NCBI RefSeq assembly: GCF_900112615.1
Contig: NZ_FOMK01000006.1
Location: forward strand, 233,296 to 297,295
Direction of reading: 5' to 3'
Length of the DNA: 64,000 nt
From: Chitinophaga sp. CF118
GTDB taxonomy: Bacteria > Bacteroidota > Bacteroidia > Chitinophagales > Chitinophagaceae
Position numbers and translations under genes: made by a program. Below the pieces are notes generated by a model. It ran no database searches. It was not told the origin of the DNA and was given only the letters and a program-made list of their open reading frames with translations. This document shows positions 17,608 to 28,064 of this stretch, piece by piece. Position 1 is the stretch's first letter, and every line of letters begins with the position of its first letter.

Positions 17608-17760
17608 ATGTGTGAGAACTTTTTTATTAGTACAAGAAAGGGCTTAGAGAAGTTTAATAAATGTGATATCCATTACATTGAATCCAATGGCAGACATGCA
17701 AAGATTGAGACAACAGCTTTTTATGCGTTTATTCATAAAATCCGTAGTATGCTGCCATAA
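17608..17760 (+). pseudogene. mini-LytTR DNA-binding fragment (50 codons)
   Basis: ATG 17608 opens a 50-residue frame reading MCENFFISTRKGLEKFNKCD, then IHYIESNGRHAKIETT, and ending IHKIRSMLP. This matches the first half of a LytTR DNA-binding domain, where the conserved I-YIES/G-x-Y/H-x-KI core lies. The second half and any receiver domain are absent. It may be a fossil of a LytTR response regulator or a tiny free-standing regulator. It sits 315 bp after the palindrome and about 250 bp before the truncated coiled-coil frame. Confidence 0.6.
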
Positions 17761-18011
17761 TATACTTTCCCTGTTTCCCCTCTACGTAAATAAGCTGCGT
17801 ACCCACTCCCTAATTTTGTGAAATGATAATGATACGCCAGTGACTAAACGATATAATACGAAAGTGTTATTAGGTATCAGGAAAACTATGGATACTTTTA
17901 CGCAATGCATTGTATGGTTGGAATGATTCTTCTACAGTATTTGTTATCCTGACTGGCTGTAGTAGAAATTCACAATATCCCTTATGCCATCGCGACTTTT
18001 CAATAACTTTT

Positions 18012-18185
18012 ATGTATAAATATATTGTTTCCTTTTTATTTGTTATAGGACATGTGGAACCCTCTCATGCCAACGACGGTGTAAAAGCCGATAGTACCAT
18101 TCAGCTTCCAGACAAATACTTATCCCAGGTGCAACATAAAACTCAAGCAAGCCCTGTTAAGTTGAGAATGGGGTATAGTTTTTAA
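18012..18185 (+). pseudogene. truncated N terminus of the coiled-coil family seen at 10106
   Basis: The 57-residue frame has a short signal-like start (MYKYIVSFLFVIGHVEPSHA) and then STIQLPDKYLSQVQHKTQ, which parallels SIAGPLPKKYLSQLQHKSHH in the 331-residue protein encoded at 10106-11101. After HKTQ it breaks into unrelated residues and stops. It is therefore a remnant of the same family, placed directly ahead of the RHS operon, where a full-length version may once have belonged. Confidence 0.65.
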
Positions 18186-18205
18186 GACGCATTCAATTTT
18201 AAAGT

Positions 18206-19036
18206 ATGACTAAGAAATTTTTACTGCTTGCATGTGCAAGTATCTTTTTTGTTGCCATTAACTGTTTTTCTCAGGGCTTTGATAGTTTGTATTCCAATGT
18301 TGGGACTAATAAAGCATTGATTTTTACCCCCGTTGCCAATTACGGACACAAAATTTATGGTTTTGATGCAAGTGCCAGGACTGACCTTCGTTTTGCTGTT
18401 CGGGCAAATACGCCTATCTGGACAGATATCATGTCTATTACATCAGCAGGAAATGTGGGGATTGGCAATATAGCCCCATCACAAAAGTTAGTTGTCAATG
18501 GTAACATCATGTTGGGATTGGGAAACGCCATTGGAATGGCGTTAGCAGACAGTACTACCTATGATGGTAAATACCTGCCCAATTATGGTGTGGAATGGGT
18601 TTCCGATAGTTGGAATTCCTGGGGCCCTACTATGTGGGCTGGTGGTTTTGCAGGGATAAAGTTATTCACAAACAGACTTCCACGTTTTTCTATCAATGTG
18701 GATGGAAATGTAGGAATAGGAACAACTAATCCCGGCAGCAACAAACTAGCCGTTGAAGGTACTATTGCAGCCAGAAGAGTTAAGGTTACCCAGGCTGCTC
18801 CCTGGCCGGACTTTGTATTTGATTCTTCCTACCAGCTACCATCTTTACAGGAGATTAAAAATTATGTAACTGTTAATAAACATTTGCCTCATGTACCATC
18901 TGCCAAAGAAATAGAAAAGAATGGACAGGATCTGGGGGAGATGAATAGAGTGTTGCTGCAGAAAATAGAAGAACTGACGTTGCATCTTATTGAGCTGGAA
19001 GAGAAATTGGACAAGCTGGAAAAGGATAAGAAATAG
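18206..19036 (+). CDS. secreted tail-fibre-like protein with C-terminal coiled coil
   Basis: The 276-residue protein has a signal peptide ending NCFSQ. Two SAGNVGIG/DGNVGIGTTNP motifs (about residues 85-95 and 165-175) are typical of trimeric fibre proteins. The C terminus is the Bacteroidota block WPDFVFDSSYQLPSLQEIKN followed by HLPHVPSAKEI, then a heptad coiled coil (LLQKIEELTLHLIELEEKLD). Proteins of this type regularly precede RHS wall genes. They may decorate the cell surface or act as adhesins or carriers for the secreted RHS complex. It is the first gene of a three-gene run: the next begins about 50 bp later and the RHS gene follows that by 10 bp. Confidence 0.85.
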   Translation: MTKKFLLLACASIFFVAINCFSQGFDSLYSNVGTNKALIFTPVANYGHKIYGFDASARTDLRFAVRANTPIWTDIMSITSAGNVGIGNIAPSQKLVVNGNIMLGLGNAIGMALADSTTYDGKYLPNYGVEWVSDSWNSWGPTMWAGGFAGIKLFTNRLPRFSINVDGNVGIGTTNPGSNKLAVEGTIAARRVKVTQAAPWPDFVFDSSYQLPSLQEIKNYVTVNKHLPHVPSAKEIEKNGQDLGEMNRVLLQKIEELTLHLIELEEKLDKLEKDKK

Positions 19037-19086
19037 GTTTGAAAAAGGTAGTTAACCGAAGAAAGGGTTTTTATAAAAGAGGTTTT

Positions 19087-22000
19087 ATGGGACAAAATTT
19101 ATATCACAACATGCATTCTCTCTCACATAGGAGATTATTTTTTCGAAAAAGAATCCTGTATTATATTTTTCTGTTGTTGTTATGTGTTACACAGGTAAAC
19201 GTGTATGCACAGACCGATCCATGGGTAAATGGATTCGATCCCAAACGCAGTTTTCCAAGCCCGGAAATCGGCACGCTTGGTACATTTGGCTTGATACCAG
19301 CAAATCCTTTTACTGGTCAGGCTAATATTTCTATTCCCTTGTACGAGGTGAAGTATAAAAACCTTAGTGTACCCATCTCGATTGAATATGCTACCAAAGG
19401 TAATAAGGTAGAAGATCATCCGGGATGGAACGGCCTGGGATGGAATCTTTCGGCTGGCGGTGCAATCTATCGTAAGGTGAATGGATGGTATGATGAGATG
19501 CCCTTGTTTTTAGGACAGTCGATTGACAAGTCTTATTATGGCCAGAGCGGAAGAGTACCCGGAGGTTATACCAAGGTAGACTCGCTGTTATACTATGCCT
19601 CCGGGAATGGAATGGAATTATTTGATGGTATGCCAGATGAATTCATCTTCAATTTTAACGGTTACTCTGGGATCTTCTATATCACGAGACCCACGCCGGG
19701 TGGCGCAGTAGAAGTGAAAGTCAGGAGTAATGGTAATTATAGATTGAAAGCGGAGATAGTGGAAATGGATACTATTGCTTTTAATGACTGGAAAGGAGAA
19801 AGGGGTTATATAATAAGGCGAACAGCAAACGCGATTTATAAATTAAAAATAACGGATGAAAAAGGTGTCCAGTACATCTTTGGAGGTGATGTAGACGCAA
19901 TAGAGTTCAACAATAATGGGATTATTAATTCTGCGCCTGCTACTGACCAGACAGTGGATATTTATACTATAGCCAGTGCATGGCATCTTACGCAGATCGT
20001 TGACCCGGGAGGCTATAATATTAAATTCAGTTATAAACGGCCAGGCAGAACACTTACACAGTCAGTTAACAGAAACCTTTTTGGATATACTGCTGCGGAA
20101 GTAAGTAATGTCTCAGCTATCCGGTGGTTATCTAATGGGCCGATGTTATATCTTAACGCATATACGTCCGAAAGTGTGAATTTCGGTATTCAGAACCCCG
20201 TTTTCCTTGATACGATCATTACTCCTTCGCAGACGATAACTTTCAGTAGCTCTAAAAGCAATGATCTGAATTATGATATTAACCATGATTCTGCAAAAAA
20301 TAAGATCATGACTTCCATTGGGGAGCCTGAAGAACTGATCAGCTACTGGCAGAAGTTGGATGAAATCAATGTAAATGGCATTAAAAAATTCCGGTTTAAT
20401 TATCTTGCTGATACATCCCGTCGTTTACAACTAAGCAGTATAGACCTGGAAACACCTTATGACAAAGTAAAAGCAAAGTATACTTTCACTTATAATGCAT
20501 TAAAACTGCCCCGGTATGGTATGAGGATGGCTGACCACTGGGGGTATTATAATGGCCGTAGTTATGCTTATGATACGAATTACCTGACTACCCGTCAGCC
20601 AGATACTACTTATATGCGGGCAGAAATGCTGGAAAAGATTACTTATCCTACCGGAGGATATACCATCCTTCAGTACGAGCCTCATTTTTACAGAAAGGTG
20701 GCCGTACATTTTCCTTCTTCAGTGGACTCCATTGCTGTTGATAGTGTGGCCGGAGGTGTCAGAATTAAACGTATCATCTCTACTGCCGATGTAAACAGTG
20801 CTCCGGTCACAAAAGAATATTTTTATGTAAAAAATTACCTGAGTGGGGGTACTGTTTCCAGTGGGGTACTATCAGGAAGACCTGTATATGTTTCCACAGG
20901 ACATCAGATCGTAAATGACGGCTCATTATCCAGCTATGGTTTTGTGAGAGTAACTGACAACAACTACCAGATGTTGAGTAATACAAATGGTAACCATATT
21001 ACTTACTCTGAGGTAACCGAAAAATCCGGGGGAGGATATACTGTCTATAAATATAGTAACCTCGATAATGGTTATATGGACCAAAACCCATTGATAGATG
21101 TCACCAACTTCAGCTCTATATGGATGGAAGAGCCGGTTACCAGTATGGAACCATACAGAGGGCTCTTACTTGAACAGAATGTATATAATGGTAACAAGGA
21201 GTTGCTGACCAAAACGGGATACGAATATAACATTGACACTACTACTACAAATTTTAAAATTCCATGGATCTGGTCACTCAGATACTATCTGAACAAGGGT
21301 GCATTGAACCCTTACACGATAGTGAAAATGGTATCTGGTGTATTCTATATGAAACCGCCTGTACCAAAGGCCATTACAGAATCTGTATATGTACCCGGTA
21401 CAGGGTTGTTACTAACTAAAACTACTGCTAATAAGTATTTCAGTGATCTGGGTACTTCACTGAATAGTTCTTATGATAATTATAAGGTAGCAGAAAGTAA
21501 AATGATGAGTAGTCAGGGGGATAGCCTCACCACTATCAGCAGTTATCCATATTCCATTATTGCTGCGGGAAATGACAATAGTGGGATCTATGCTGGTATG
21601 GTGAATAGTAATATAAATGCTGAGCTGGTAAAACAGGTATCATTCAGGAATATTATTCAGTTGAAATCAATGAATACCGTTTATTATACACCTTATACCG
21701 GTTTATATCTCCCTCATTATGTAGAAGAACAGGAGGGTAGTAATAAAATTGATACAGCTGTGTATGTTAACAGTTATGATAATATCGGCAATATCCTGGA
21801 GACAGTTAGTAAGGGAAGCATTATAGCCAGTTATATCTGGGATTATAAAGGCCAGTATCCAATAGCTACTGTCATGAATGCAGGACGTAGTGACATAGCC
21901 TATACTTCTTTTGAAGCTGATAGTACAGGTGGATGGCGTGTGATTGGTACTCCCATTGTAGATACTACATCTCCCTCAGGTACTTATAGTTTGAACCTAA

Positions 22001-23616
22001 GTGGAAATTCCAGTCTTATTTTTTTATTGAGCAAATCCGGATTAAGCAGTAGTAAAACTTATATCGTCTCTTACTGGAGTAAAGGAGGGAGTTATACCGT
22101 AGATGGAAGTACGGCTGTAAGTAGTGGTATGACAGTAGGAGGCTGGACTTATTACGAGCATCTGGTTAAAAATGTAACTGCTACCTCCATTACCGGGAAC
22201 GGATTTGTAGATGAAGTCCGTTTATACCCATCAGATGCGCAGATGACTACCTATACCTATAAACCACAGATAGGTATGACCAGTCAATGTGATGCCCGGA
22301 GCATCTTTACTTACTATGAATATGACACTTATAGTCGCTTACATTTGATCCGTGATCTGAATAAGAATATTACAAAACTTATCTGTTATAACTATTATAC
22401 CGGGGAGATTGAGAAATGTAATGAAGCTGTCTATTATAATACAGCACAAAGCGATTCTATTACCAAAACCTGTTCAGATACTATGATTGGCTCCAGTGTT
22501 ACCTACACGGTAGCAGCCGGTGTATACAGCTCTGATGAAAGTGTGGCCGCTGCGAATGCCAAGGCGTTGGCAGAAATTGCCACAAATAAACAGGCATATG
22601 CTAATGCACATGGTACGTGTAGCTATCAGAGTGATTCAATGCAATTAAGTGCAACAAAACAATGTGACCCGGGTTACCAGGGAACGTACGAAACTTATAA
22701 ATTACGTCGGGGTGCATATCTGTCAACAATAAGTACTGCACAAGCTAATAGCCTTGCACAAGCTGATTTGATTGCAAATTACCAGACTTATGCCAATACA
22801 CATGGTCAATGCCTGGTATGTAATGTGTTCTTCAGCAAAAAAGCGGAATCATCCGATCTGGGTACCTTCAATGTGAATATTACGAATGCATCTACCGGCG
22901 CTTCTGTGTACAATAAAACCCTTACAGATCCAACAGATGCTCAACTTGCCAGTTGTTTGAGCCTGCCTACCGGTTCTGGTCTCAGTTATAATGTAAGCAT
23001 CAGTAGTATGAGTACCATTTATGTAACCATCAACGGTACTGAAACCAAAGTTACGTCCACACCGGTAGTATGGATCATGACTACGGGTATTAATATTGTA
23101 TTCTCTTCAATACCGGCGACTGTCTACAGTAGTGCTGCCAGTAACCTGAGTTATCAAAAGACTAACTGTAAGCTAGATTCTGTAGGTACTTATGTGGCTT
23201 ATCCGGTGCCATTAGGTAAGTATACTTCAACGATATCACAGAAATACGTGGATTCACTGGCAAAAATATTTTCCGATGCCAATGGCCCAGCTTATGCCAA
23301 TGCAAACGGTTTCTGCTTCCCTGCTGGTAAGAATGTAGCAATCCTACAGAAGAAGGGTGCCAATGCAGTACCGGGTGCTTATTCAATTACCATTAAAAGG
23401 GCCAGCGATAATACCACCGTTCTGACATATAGTTACCTCGCTCTTGATGGGAACCTTCCTCTTTACAACACACTTACTGATGCTACTTACATTGTTCAGA
23501 TTTCAGGTCAACAATCATTTAGTGCATCTGTGAATGGTTCGGCAACAACGGTAGGTACCAGTATTACTTCATGGACAACATCGACACCGATAATTATTAT
23601 TGTTGGAGCATTATAA
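19087..23616 (+). CDS. large secreted wall protein with three DUF5977-type repeats, RHS partner
   Basis: About 1509 residues with a signal peptide ending VNVYAQ. The N-terminal 120 residues contain NPFTGQANISIPLYEVKYKN and GWNGLGWNLSAGGAIYRK, the usual opening of Bacteroidota RHS-companion proteins. A long beta-rich body follows, with GYxxLQY- and YD-like elements (YTYKPQIGMTSQCDARSIFT, then TYYEYDTYSRLHLIRDLNKN). The C terminus has three DUF5977-like modules near 22460-22620, 22655-22815 and 23150-23330, each of pattern AAGxYSSTIS...A.A...YANAHGxC with paired cysteines. No toxin domain is evident. It probably forms part of the extracellular shell with the next gene. I chose ATG 19087; ATG 19111 is also possible. 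Confidence 0.88.
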   Translation: MGQNLYHNMHSLSHRRLFFRKRILYYIFLLLLCVTQVNVYAQTDPWVNGFDPKRSFPSPEIGTLGTFGLIPANPFTGQANISIPLYEVKYKNLSVPISIEYATKGNKVEDHPGWNGLGWNLSAGGAIYRKVNGWYDEMPLFLGQSIDKSYYGQSGRVPGGYTKVDSLLYYASGNGMELFDGMPDEFIFNFNGYSGIFYITRPTPGGAVEVKVRSNGNYRLKAEIVEMDTIAFNDWKGERGYIIRRTANAIYKLKITDEKGVQYIFGGDVDAIEFNNNGIINSAPATDQTVDIYTIASAWHLTQIVDPGGYNIKFSYKRPGRTLTQSVNRNLFGYTAAEVSNVSAIRWLSNGPMLYLNAYTSESVNFGIQNPVFLDTIITPSQTITFSSSKSNDLNYDINHDSAKNKIMTSIGEPEELISYWQKLDEINVNGIKKFRFNYLADTSRRLQLSSIDLETPYDKVKAKYTFTYNALKLPRYGMRMADHWGYYNGRSYAYDTNYLTTRQPDTTYMRAEMLEKITYPTGGYTILQYEPHFYRKVAVHFPSSVDSIAVDSVAGGVRIKRIISTADVNSAPVTKEYFYVKNYLSGGTVSSGVLSGRPVYVSTGHQIVNDGSLSSYGFVRVTDNNYQMLSNTNGNHITYSEVTEKSGGGYTVYKYSNLDNGYMDQNPLIDVTNFSSIWMEEPVTSMEPYRGLLLEQNVYNGNKELLTKTGYEYNIDTTTTNFKIPWIWSLRYYLNKGALNPYTIVKMVSGVFYMKPPVPKAITESVYVPGTGLLLTKTTANKYFSDLGTSLNSSYDNYKVAESKMMSSQGDSLTTISSYPYSIIAAGNDNSGIYAGMVNSNINAELVKQVSFRNIIQLKSMNTVYYTPYTGLYLPHYVEEQEGSNKIDTAVYVNSYDNIGNILETVSKGSIIASYIWDYKGQYPIATVMNAGRSDIAYTSFEADSTGGWRVIGTPIVDTTSPSGTYSLNLSGNSSLIFLLSKSGLSSSKTYIVSYWSKGGSYTVDGSTAVSSGMTVGGWTYYEHLVKNVTATSITGNGFVDEVRLYPSDAQMTTYTYKPQIGMTSQCDARSIFTYYEYDTYSRLHLIRDLNKNITKLICYNYYTGEIEKCNEAVYYNTAQSDSITKTCSDTMIGSSVTYTVAAGVYSSDESVAAANAKALAEIATNKQAYANAHGTCSYQSDSMQLSATKQCDPGYQGTYETYKLRRGAYLSTISTAQANSLAQADLIANYQTYANTHGQCLVCNVFFSKKAESSDLGTFNVNITNASTGASVYNKTLTDPTDAQLASCLSLPTGSGLSYNVSISSMSTIYVTINGTETKVTSTPVVWIMTTGINIVFSSIPATVYSSAASNLSYQKTNCKLDSVGTYVAYPVPLGKYTSTISQKYVDSLAKIFSDANGPAYANANGFCFPAGKNVAILQKKGANAVPGAYSITIKRASDNTTVLTYSYLALDGNLPLYNTLTDATYIVQISGQQSFSASVNGSATTVGTSITSWTTSTPIIIIVGAL

Positions 23617-23626
23617 TTATTAAACT

Positions 23627-26600
23627 ATGAGATCTCATTATATAAAATATCTGTTGTTTTTTATCTGTATGTCGTACATACAGGTAAAAGCACAAAATGT
23701 ACCCGGAACAGGCCAGCGGCCAATAGCGCAACCTGTTACAGCCCCGGCTGCATACAGCAACCCCGCCCTCAACTACGTTCGTGTATTTGAGCCGAGCATG
23801 ATCAGCAGTGATACTGCTGTCGTCTCAGCCGCTGCAAGAACAACTGCGGAAGTCAAACAGACAATGCAGTATTTAGATGGATTGGGCCGTCCCTTACAAA
23901 CAGTATCCAAAGGTATCAGTCCTACAGGGAAAGACGTGGTGACGCCTATAGTATACGATACTCTTGGGCATGAACAATATAAATACCTGCCCTATACATC
24001 GCAAACAAGCAGTGATGGCCGGTTTAAAGTGAGTCCGTTTAGCGAGCAGAAGGCTTTCTATCAGAACGATGCCTTAAATCCTGGTGTTACCGGAGATAGC
24101 ATTTATTATATGCAAACGGGATACGAATTATCTCCTTTAAATCGTGTATTAAAAACATATGCTCCCGGCAATAGTTGGGCAAAAGAAGGCGGTAATCATC
24201 CTGTAGAAAACAGGTATTTGTTGAATACAGTCGCTGATTCTGTCTGCATATGGAATATTACGTTAGACCTTCCAACTTCTTCCAGCACATATGGAGCCGG
24301 ACAATTATTCAAGAATGTTATTGTAGATGAGACAGGTAGTCAGGTGATTGAATATAAAGATAAAGAAGGCAATATAGTATTAAAGAAAGTGCAGTTATCT
24401 GTTACTGCGGATACCATTCATGCACATACGAACTGGTTATGTACTTATTATGTGTATGATAACCTGAATCGTCTGCGTGCTGTGATTCCCCCGCTGGCGG
24501 TGGAAAAGATTACAGAAACATGGACCCTAAGCGCGTCACTGGCAAATGAATTATGTTTCCAGTACCAATATGATAATCGCGACCGGATGATCGTGAAAAG
24601 AGTACCGGGCATGGGACCGATTAATATGGTATATGATACAAGAGACCGGCTTGTATTTGCACAAGACTCCATACAGCGTGCAAAATCTCCGCAGGAATGG
24701 ATCGTTACATTTTATGATGGGATGAACCGCCCTGTCATGACAGCTTTGTACAAAGCGACTATTACAAGAGCAGCGTTGCAGGCAGGTATTAATACTGTCA
24801 GCACTGGCACGCAAACCATTTCCTATGTGTTCCCGGCTGTGGCAGATTTAACATTGTCAAGTTATGATGGAAGTGCTGCTTACACTGCTACAAACAGTAT
24901 TACTATATTACCGGAATTTGATTCCGGTATAGGCGCAGAGTTTATCGCATCTATAGATACCAGTTACAAAGCCGGAACCACTACGCTTACGGTATCCAAT
25001 CCGTTACCCGGTATTGCGGCCGATTCGCTCACGCCATTAACTTATACCTTCTATGATAGCTATGACTATTCCGGTAAGCTGAATTATGTAAGCACTGATT
25101 TTTCTAGTCTTAGTAGCGGTAGTAACCCATATGCTGAAACACCCCCTACAGGTGGAAGTACAATGACACGTGGCCTGGTTACGGGTATCAAAGTAAGAGT
25201 GCTGGATACTGATCAGTGGCTGACAACAACCAATTATTACGATAATAAAGGTCGTGTTATACAGGTAGTTTCTGATAATACTACTGGTGGTAAAGACATT
25301 ACAACGAACCAGTATGATTATAATGGTAAAGTATTAAGTAGTTTCCTTCGGCATACTAACCAGCGCAGCGCGACAACCCCACAGACTACATTACTAACGA
25401 TGATGTCGTATGATGATATGGGGCGCGTGTTGAATATTACCAAACGATTAAATAGTGATATTACACAGATTATTGCAGCAAATACTTACTATGAATCAGG
25501 TGCCGGAAAACAGAAACGCATAGGCGTTAAATCAAACGGACAACTGGATTCATTAAGTTACATCTACAACATCCGTGGCTGGTTGCGTGGCATCAACAAA
25601 GCGTTTGTTAATAGCAGCAGTACTGATAACTGGTTCGGCGAAGAATTAAGTTATGACTATGGATTCGATTCCAGTCAGTATAATGGCAATATTGCCGGTG
25701 CTAAGTGGAAGAGCAAATCTGATGGTACTGCCCGAGCTTTCGGCTACAGCTATGATAAAGTCAACCGCTTAACAAAAGCTGACTTCAATCAACAAAACAG
25801 CGGCAGTACTTCATGGATGCAGGATAAAGTGAACTTCTCCGTAAGTAGTCTTTCTTACGATGCGAATGGTAACATCAAAACGATGGCGCAGAAAGGAATG
25901 ATTGGAACTTCGATCAGTACAGTTGATCAGCTGACTTACTCCTATCCTGTTACCGGTAGTAATAAGTTATCTGCTGTATCAGACACGAGCAATACCGCTT
26001 CTGCCAAACTCGGTGATTTTATTAATGGTACTAATATAGGTGATGACTATACGTATGATGTGAACGGTAATCTCATCAGCGACCTTAACAAGGGCATCAG
26101 TGCTATCACTTACAACTATTTAAATTTACCGTCTAAGGTTAGCATAAAGGGTAAGGGAACTATTGCTTACCAATATGATGCTGCAGGGATCAAATTAAAG
26201 AAAACAGTCACTGACAGTACACTCACTACACCTAAAATCACTGTCACAGATTACATTGGCGGATTTGTGTATCAGCAGGATAGTCTAGAGTTCGTATCTC
26301 ATGAGGAAGGGCGAATCCGTCCGCTATATAAAACAGGTGCAGCGACTACTTACACTTACGATTACTTCGAGAAGGATCACCTGGGAGATGTACGCGTAGT
26401 ATTAGGTACACAAAGTGATACCAGCAAATATGCGGCCACCATGGAAACTACCGCTACTGCTACGGAAGGTGCATTATTCACCAATATGGATAATACCCGA
26501 TATCCAACATCAAACATCGCTGGTTATCCTACAGATAACACTACGAGCCCGAATGCTTACGTTGCCCAACTGAATGAGTCACTTGGTAAGAAGATCGGTC

Positions 26601-28054
26601 CTTCGATAGTATTACGTGTAATGGCCGGCGATACGATACAGCTTGGTGTGAAAGCCTTCTACAAGAGCACAGGCACCAGCACCTCAGGAACGACCACCAG
26701 CGATATGCTAACTGCTTTATTGCAAGCATTTAGTGGGGGCGGCGCGACTGATGGCTCGCATCTGGCTACAGGAAGCAATTCTCCTATTGCGACCAGCTTT
26801 ACTAGTGCAGACTATGACGCATTAAAACAACAGGATCCTACTCAGAATCTGAGTGATAAACCCAAAGCCTACCTGAGTTACGCTTTATTTGATGATCGTT
26901 TTAATATGGTCAGCGAAAATAGCGGCGTGAGACAGGTGCAGGGTAGCCCGGATGCGTTACAGACACTGAGCACTGACAGAATAGCTATCAAAAAAACCGG
27001 ATTTTTGTATATTTATACGAGCAACGAGAGTTCGCAGGATGTATATTTTGATAATCTGATAGTTGCGCATACTACGGGGCCATTATTAGAGGAAACTCAT
27101 TATTATCCGTTTGGATTGACGATGGCGGGGATTAGTTCGAAAGCACTGAAAGGGGCGAATTATGTGGAGAATAGATTAAAGTATAATGGGAAGGAGTTAC
27201 AAAGTGGGGAGTTTAATGATGGCAGTGGGTTGGAGTGGTACGATTATGGAGCAAGGATGTATGATGCACAGATTGGGAGATGGGATGTGATAGATCCATT
27301 AGCAGAGAACATGCGGAGGCATTCTCCCTATAATTATGCTTTTGACAATCCAATCAGATTTATAGATCCTGACGGAAGAGCTGCGGAATCAGTGCACTTG
27401 GGTAAGCTGGGGAACGTTCTTGGTAACTATAACGACGGAGATAATGGTGTCTACCTTCATTCAAATGCTACCTCTGCAAAAGATTATAAGAATCAATACA
27501 GCGCAACAAATACGGCAGCAGGTGGGCAGAGGATTGGGGAGTTAGGAAAGAAAATAGATGTAAATTCCATCCTAACTAATTTACTGGCAACAAATAAAGA
27601 AACCGCTGACCGTATATTGACTCCGGAATGGGTTAATAAGGTAAAGCAGTATGGAGTCTGGGATTTGAAGGATAATAAAAATACAATTTTTGGTGTCGCA
27701 TGGGCATATGACGAAGACCATCCAAAACAAAAGAATACGAACTTTATTTTCAGAGATGTTAGTCTGGGTAAAATGTTTAATGCTGCTGATGTGGGGAATT
27801 ATCATGCAGGATATACCGGTACTTATGTAGGTATTCCCCGGTATATGCAGTTCGTGGGTGCCGGAGGAGTGGAAACCCTCAAACAAGGCGAATATCTTAA
27901 ATTGTTCTATCCTTCACATTACTTATGGGCTCCCTTTGGGGATCGTGACAGAGATTACTATTTTAATCGTCTTGGTATGCAGCAGGTCGCATCTGAGCCT
28001 CTTCGCTCAGACTATTTTACAAGGAAAATGATTCGCTATGGTCCTAATTTATAA
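23627..28054 (+). CDS. RHS-repeat protein with DUF6443 start and putative type-44 toxin tip
   Basis: The 1475-residue protein has a signal peptide ending QVKAQ. A DUF6443-type N-terminal region has QYLDGLGRPLQTVSKGISPT. Many YD repeats follow (YDYNGKV, YDDMGRVL, YDYGFDSS). The RHS-associated core is at 27220-27380: LEWYDYGARMYDAQIGRWDV ending YAFDNPIRFIDPDGR. The last 222 residues are the variable tip. It holds DVGNYHAGYTGTYVGIP and FVGAGGVETLKQGEY with a DRDYYFNRLGM end, resembling Ntox44 toxins (assignment from memory; the catalytic mechanism is not certain). The protein starts 10 bp after the wall protein. An immunity-type lipoprotein follows and its longest frame overlaps the toxin stop. 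Only this tip is intact; pieces of others lie downstream. Confidence 0.9.
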   Translation: MRSHYIKYLLFFICMSYIQVKAQNVPGTGQRPIAQPVTAPAAYSNPALNYVRVFEPSMISSDTAVVSAAARTTAEVKQTMQYLDGLGRPLQTVSKGISPTGKDVVTPIVYDTLGHEQYKYLPYTSQTSSDGRFKVSPFSEQKAFYQNDALNPGVTGDSIYYMQTGYELSPLNRVLKTYAPGNSWAKEGGNHPVENRYLLNTVADSVCIWNITLDLPTSSSTYGAGQLFKNVIVDETGSQVIEYKDKEGNIVLKKVQLSVTADTIHAHTNWLCTYYVYDNLNRLRAVIPPLAVEKITETWTLSASLANELCFQYQYDNRDRMIVKRVPGMGPINMVYDTRDRLVFAQDSIQRAKSPQEWIVTFYDGMNRPVMTALYKATITRAALQAGINTVSTGTQTISYVFPAVADLTLSSYDGSAAYTATNSITILPEFDSGIGAEFIASIDTSYKAGTTTLTVSNPLPGIAADSLTPLTYTFYDSYDYSGKLNYVSTDFSSLSSGSNPYAETPPTGGSTMTRGLVTGIKVRVLDTDQWLTTTNYYDNKGRVIQVVSDNTTGGKDITTNQYDYNGKVLSSFLRHTNQRSATTPQTTLLTMMSYDDMGRVLNITKRLNSDITQIIAANTYYESGAGKQKRIGVKSNGQLDSLSYIYNIRGWLRGINKAFVNSSSTDNWFGEELSYDYGFDSSQYNGNIAGAKWKSKSDGTARAFGYSYDKVNRLTKADFNQQNSGSTSWMQDKVNFSVSSLSYDANGNIKTMAQKGMIGTSISTVDQLTYSYPVTGSNKLSAVSDTSNTASAKLGDFINGTNIGDDYTYDVNGNLISDLNKGISAITYNYLNLPSKVSIKGKGTIAYQYDAAGIKLKKTVTDSTLTTPKITVTDYIGGFVYQQDSLEFVSHEEGRIRPLYKTGAATTYTYDYFEKDHLGDVRVVLGTQSDTSKYAATMETTATATEGALFTNMDNTRYPTSNIAGYPTDNTTSPNAYVAQLNESLGKKIGPSIVLRVMAGDTIQLGVKAFYKSTGTSTSGTTTSDMLTALLQAFSGGGATDGSHLATGSNSPIATSFTSADYDALKQQDPTQNLSDKPKAYLSYALFDDRFNMVSENSGVRQVQGSPDALQTLSTDRIAIKKTGFLYIYTSNESSQDVYFDNLIVAHTTGPLLEETHYYPFGLTMAGISSKALKGANYVENRLKYNGKELQSGEFNDGSGLEWYDYGARMYDAQIGRWDVIDPLAENMRRHSPYNYAFDNPIRFIDPDGRAAESVHLGKLGNVLGNYNDGDNGVYLHSNATSAKDYKNQYSATNTAAGGQRIGELGKKIDVNSILTNLLATNKETADRILTPEWVNKVKQYGVWDLKDNKNTIFGVAWAYDEDHPKQKNTNFIFRDVSLGKMFNAADVGNYHAGYTGTYVGIPRYMQFVGAGGVETLKQGEYLKLFYPSHYLWAPFGDRDRDYYFNRLGMQQVASEPLRSDYFTRKMIRYGPNL

Positions 28055-28064
28055 AAGAAATATC

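Noticed and set aside
18206..19036. Prophage tail-fibre gene
   Set aside because: NVGIG motifs and the C-terminal block are standard in Bacteroidota RHS neighbourhoods, and no phage structural, lysis or integrase genes are nearby.
28038..28064. Upstream start of the immunity lipoprotein inside the toxin gene
   Set aside because: MIRYY... at 28065 begins a proper lipoprotein signal; the longer start would place charged residues before it. It is kept only as an alternative.
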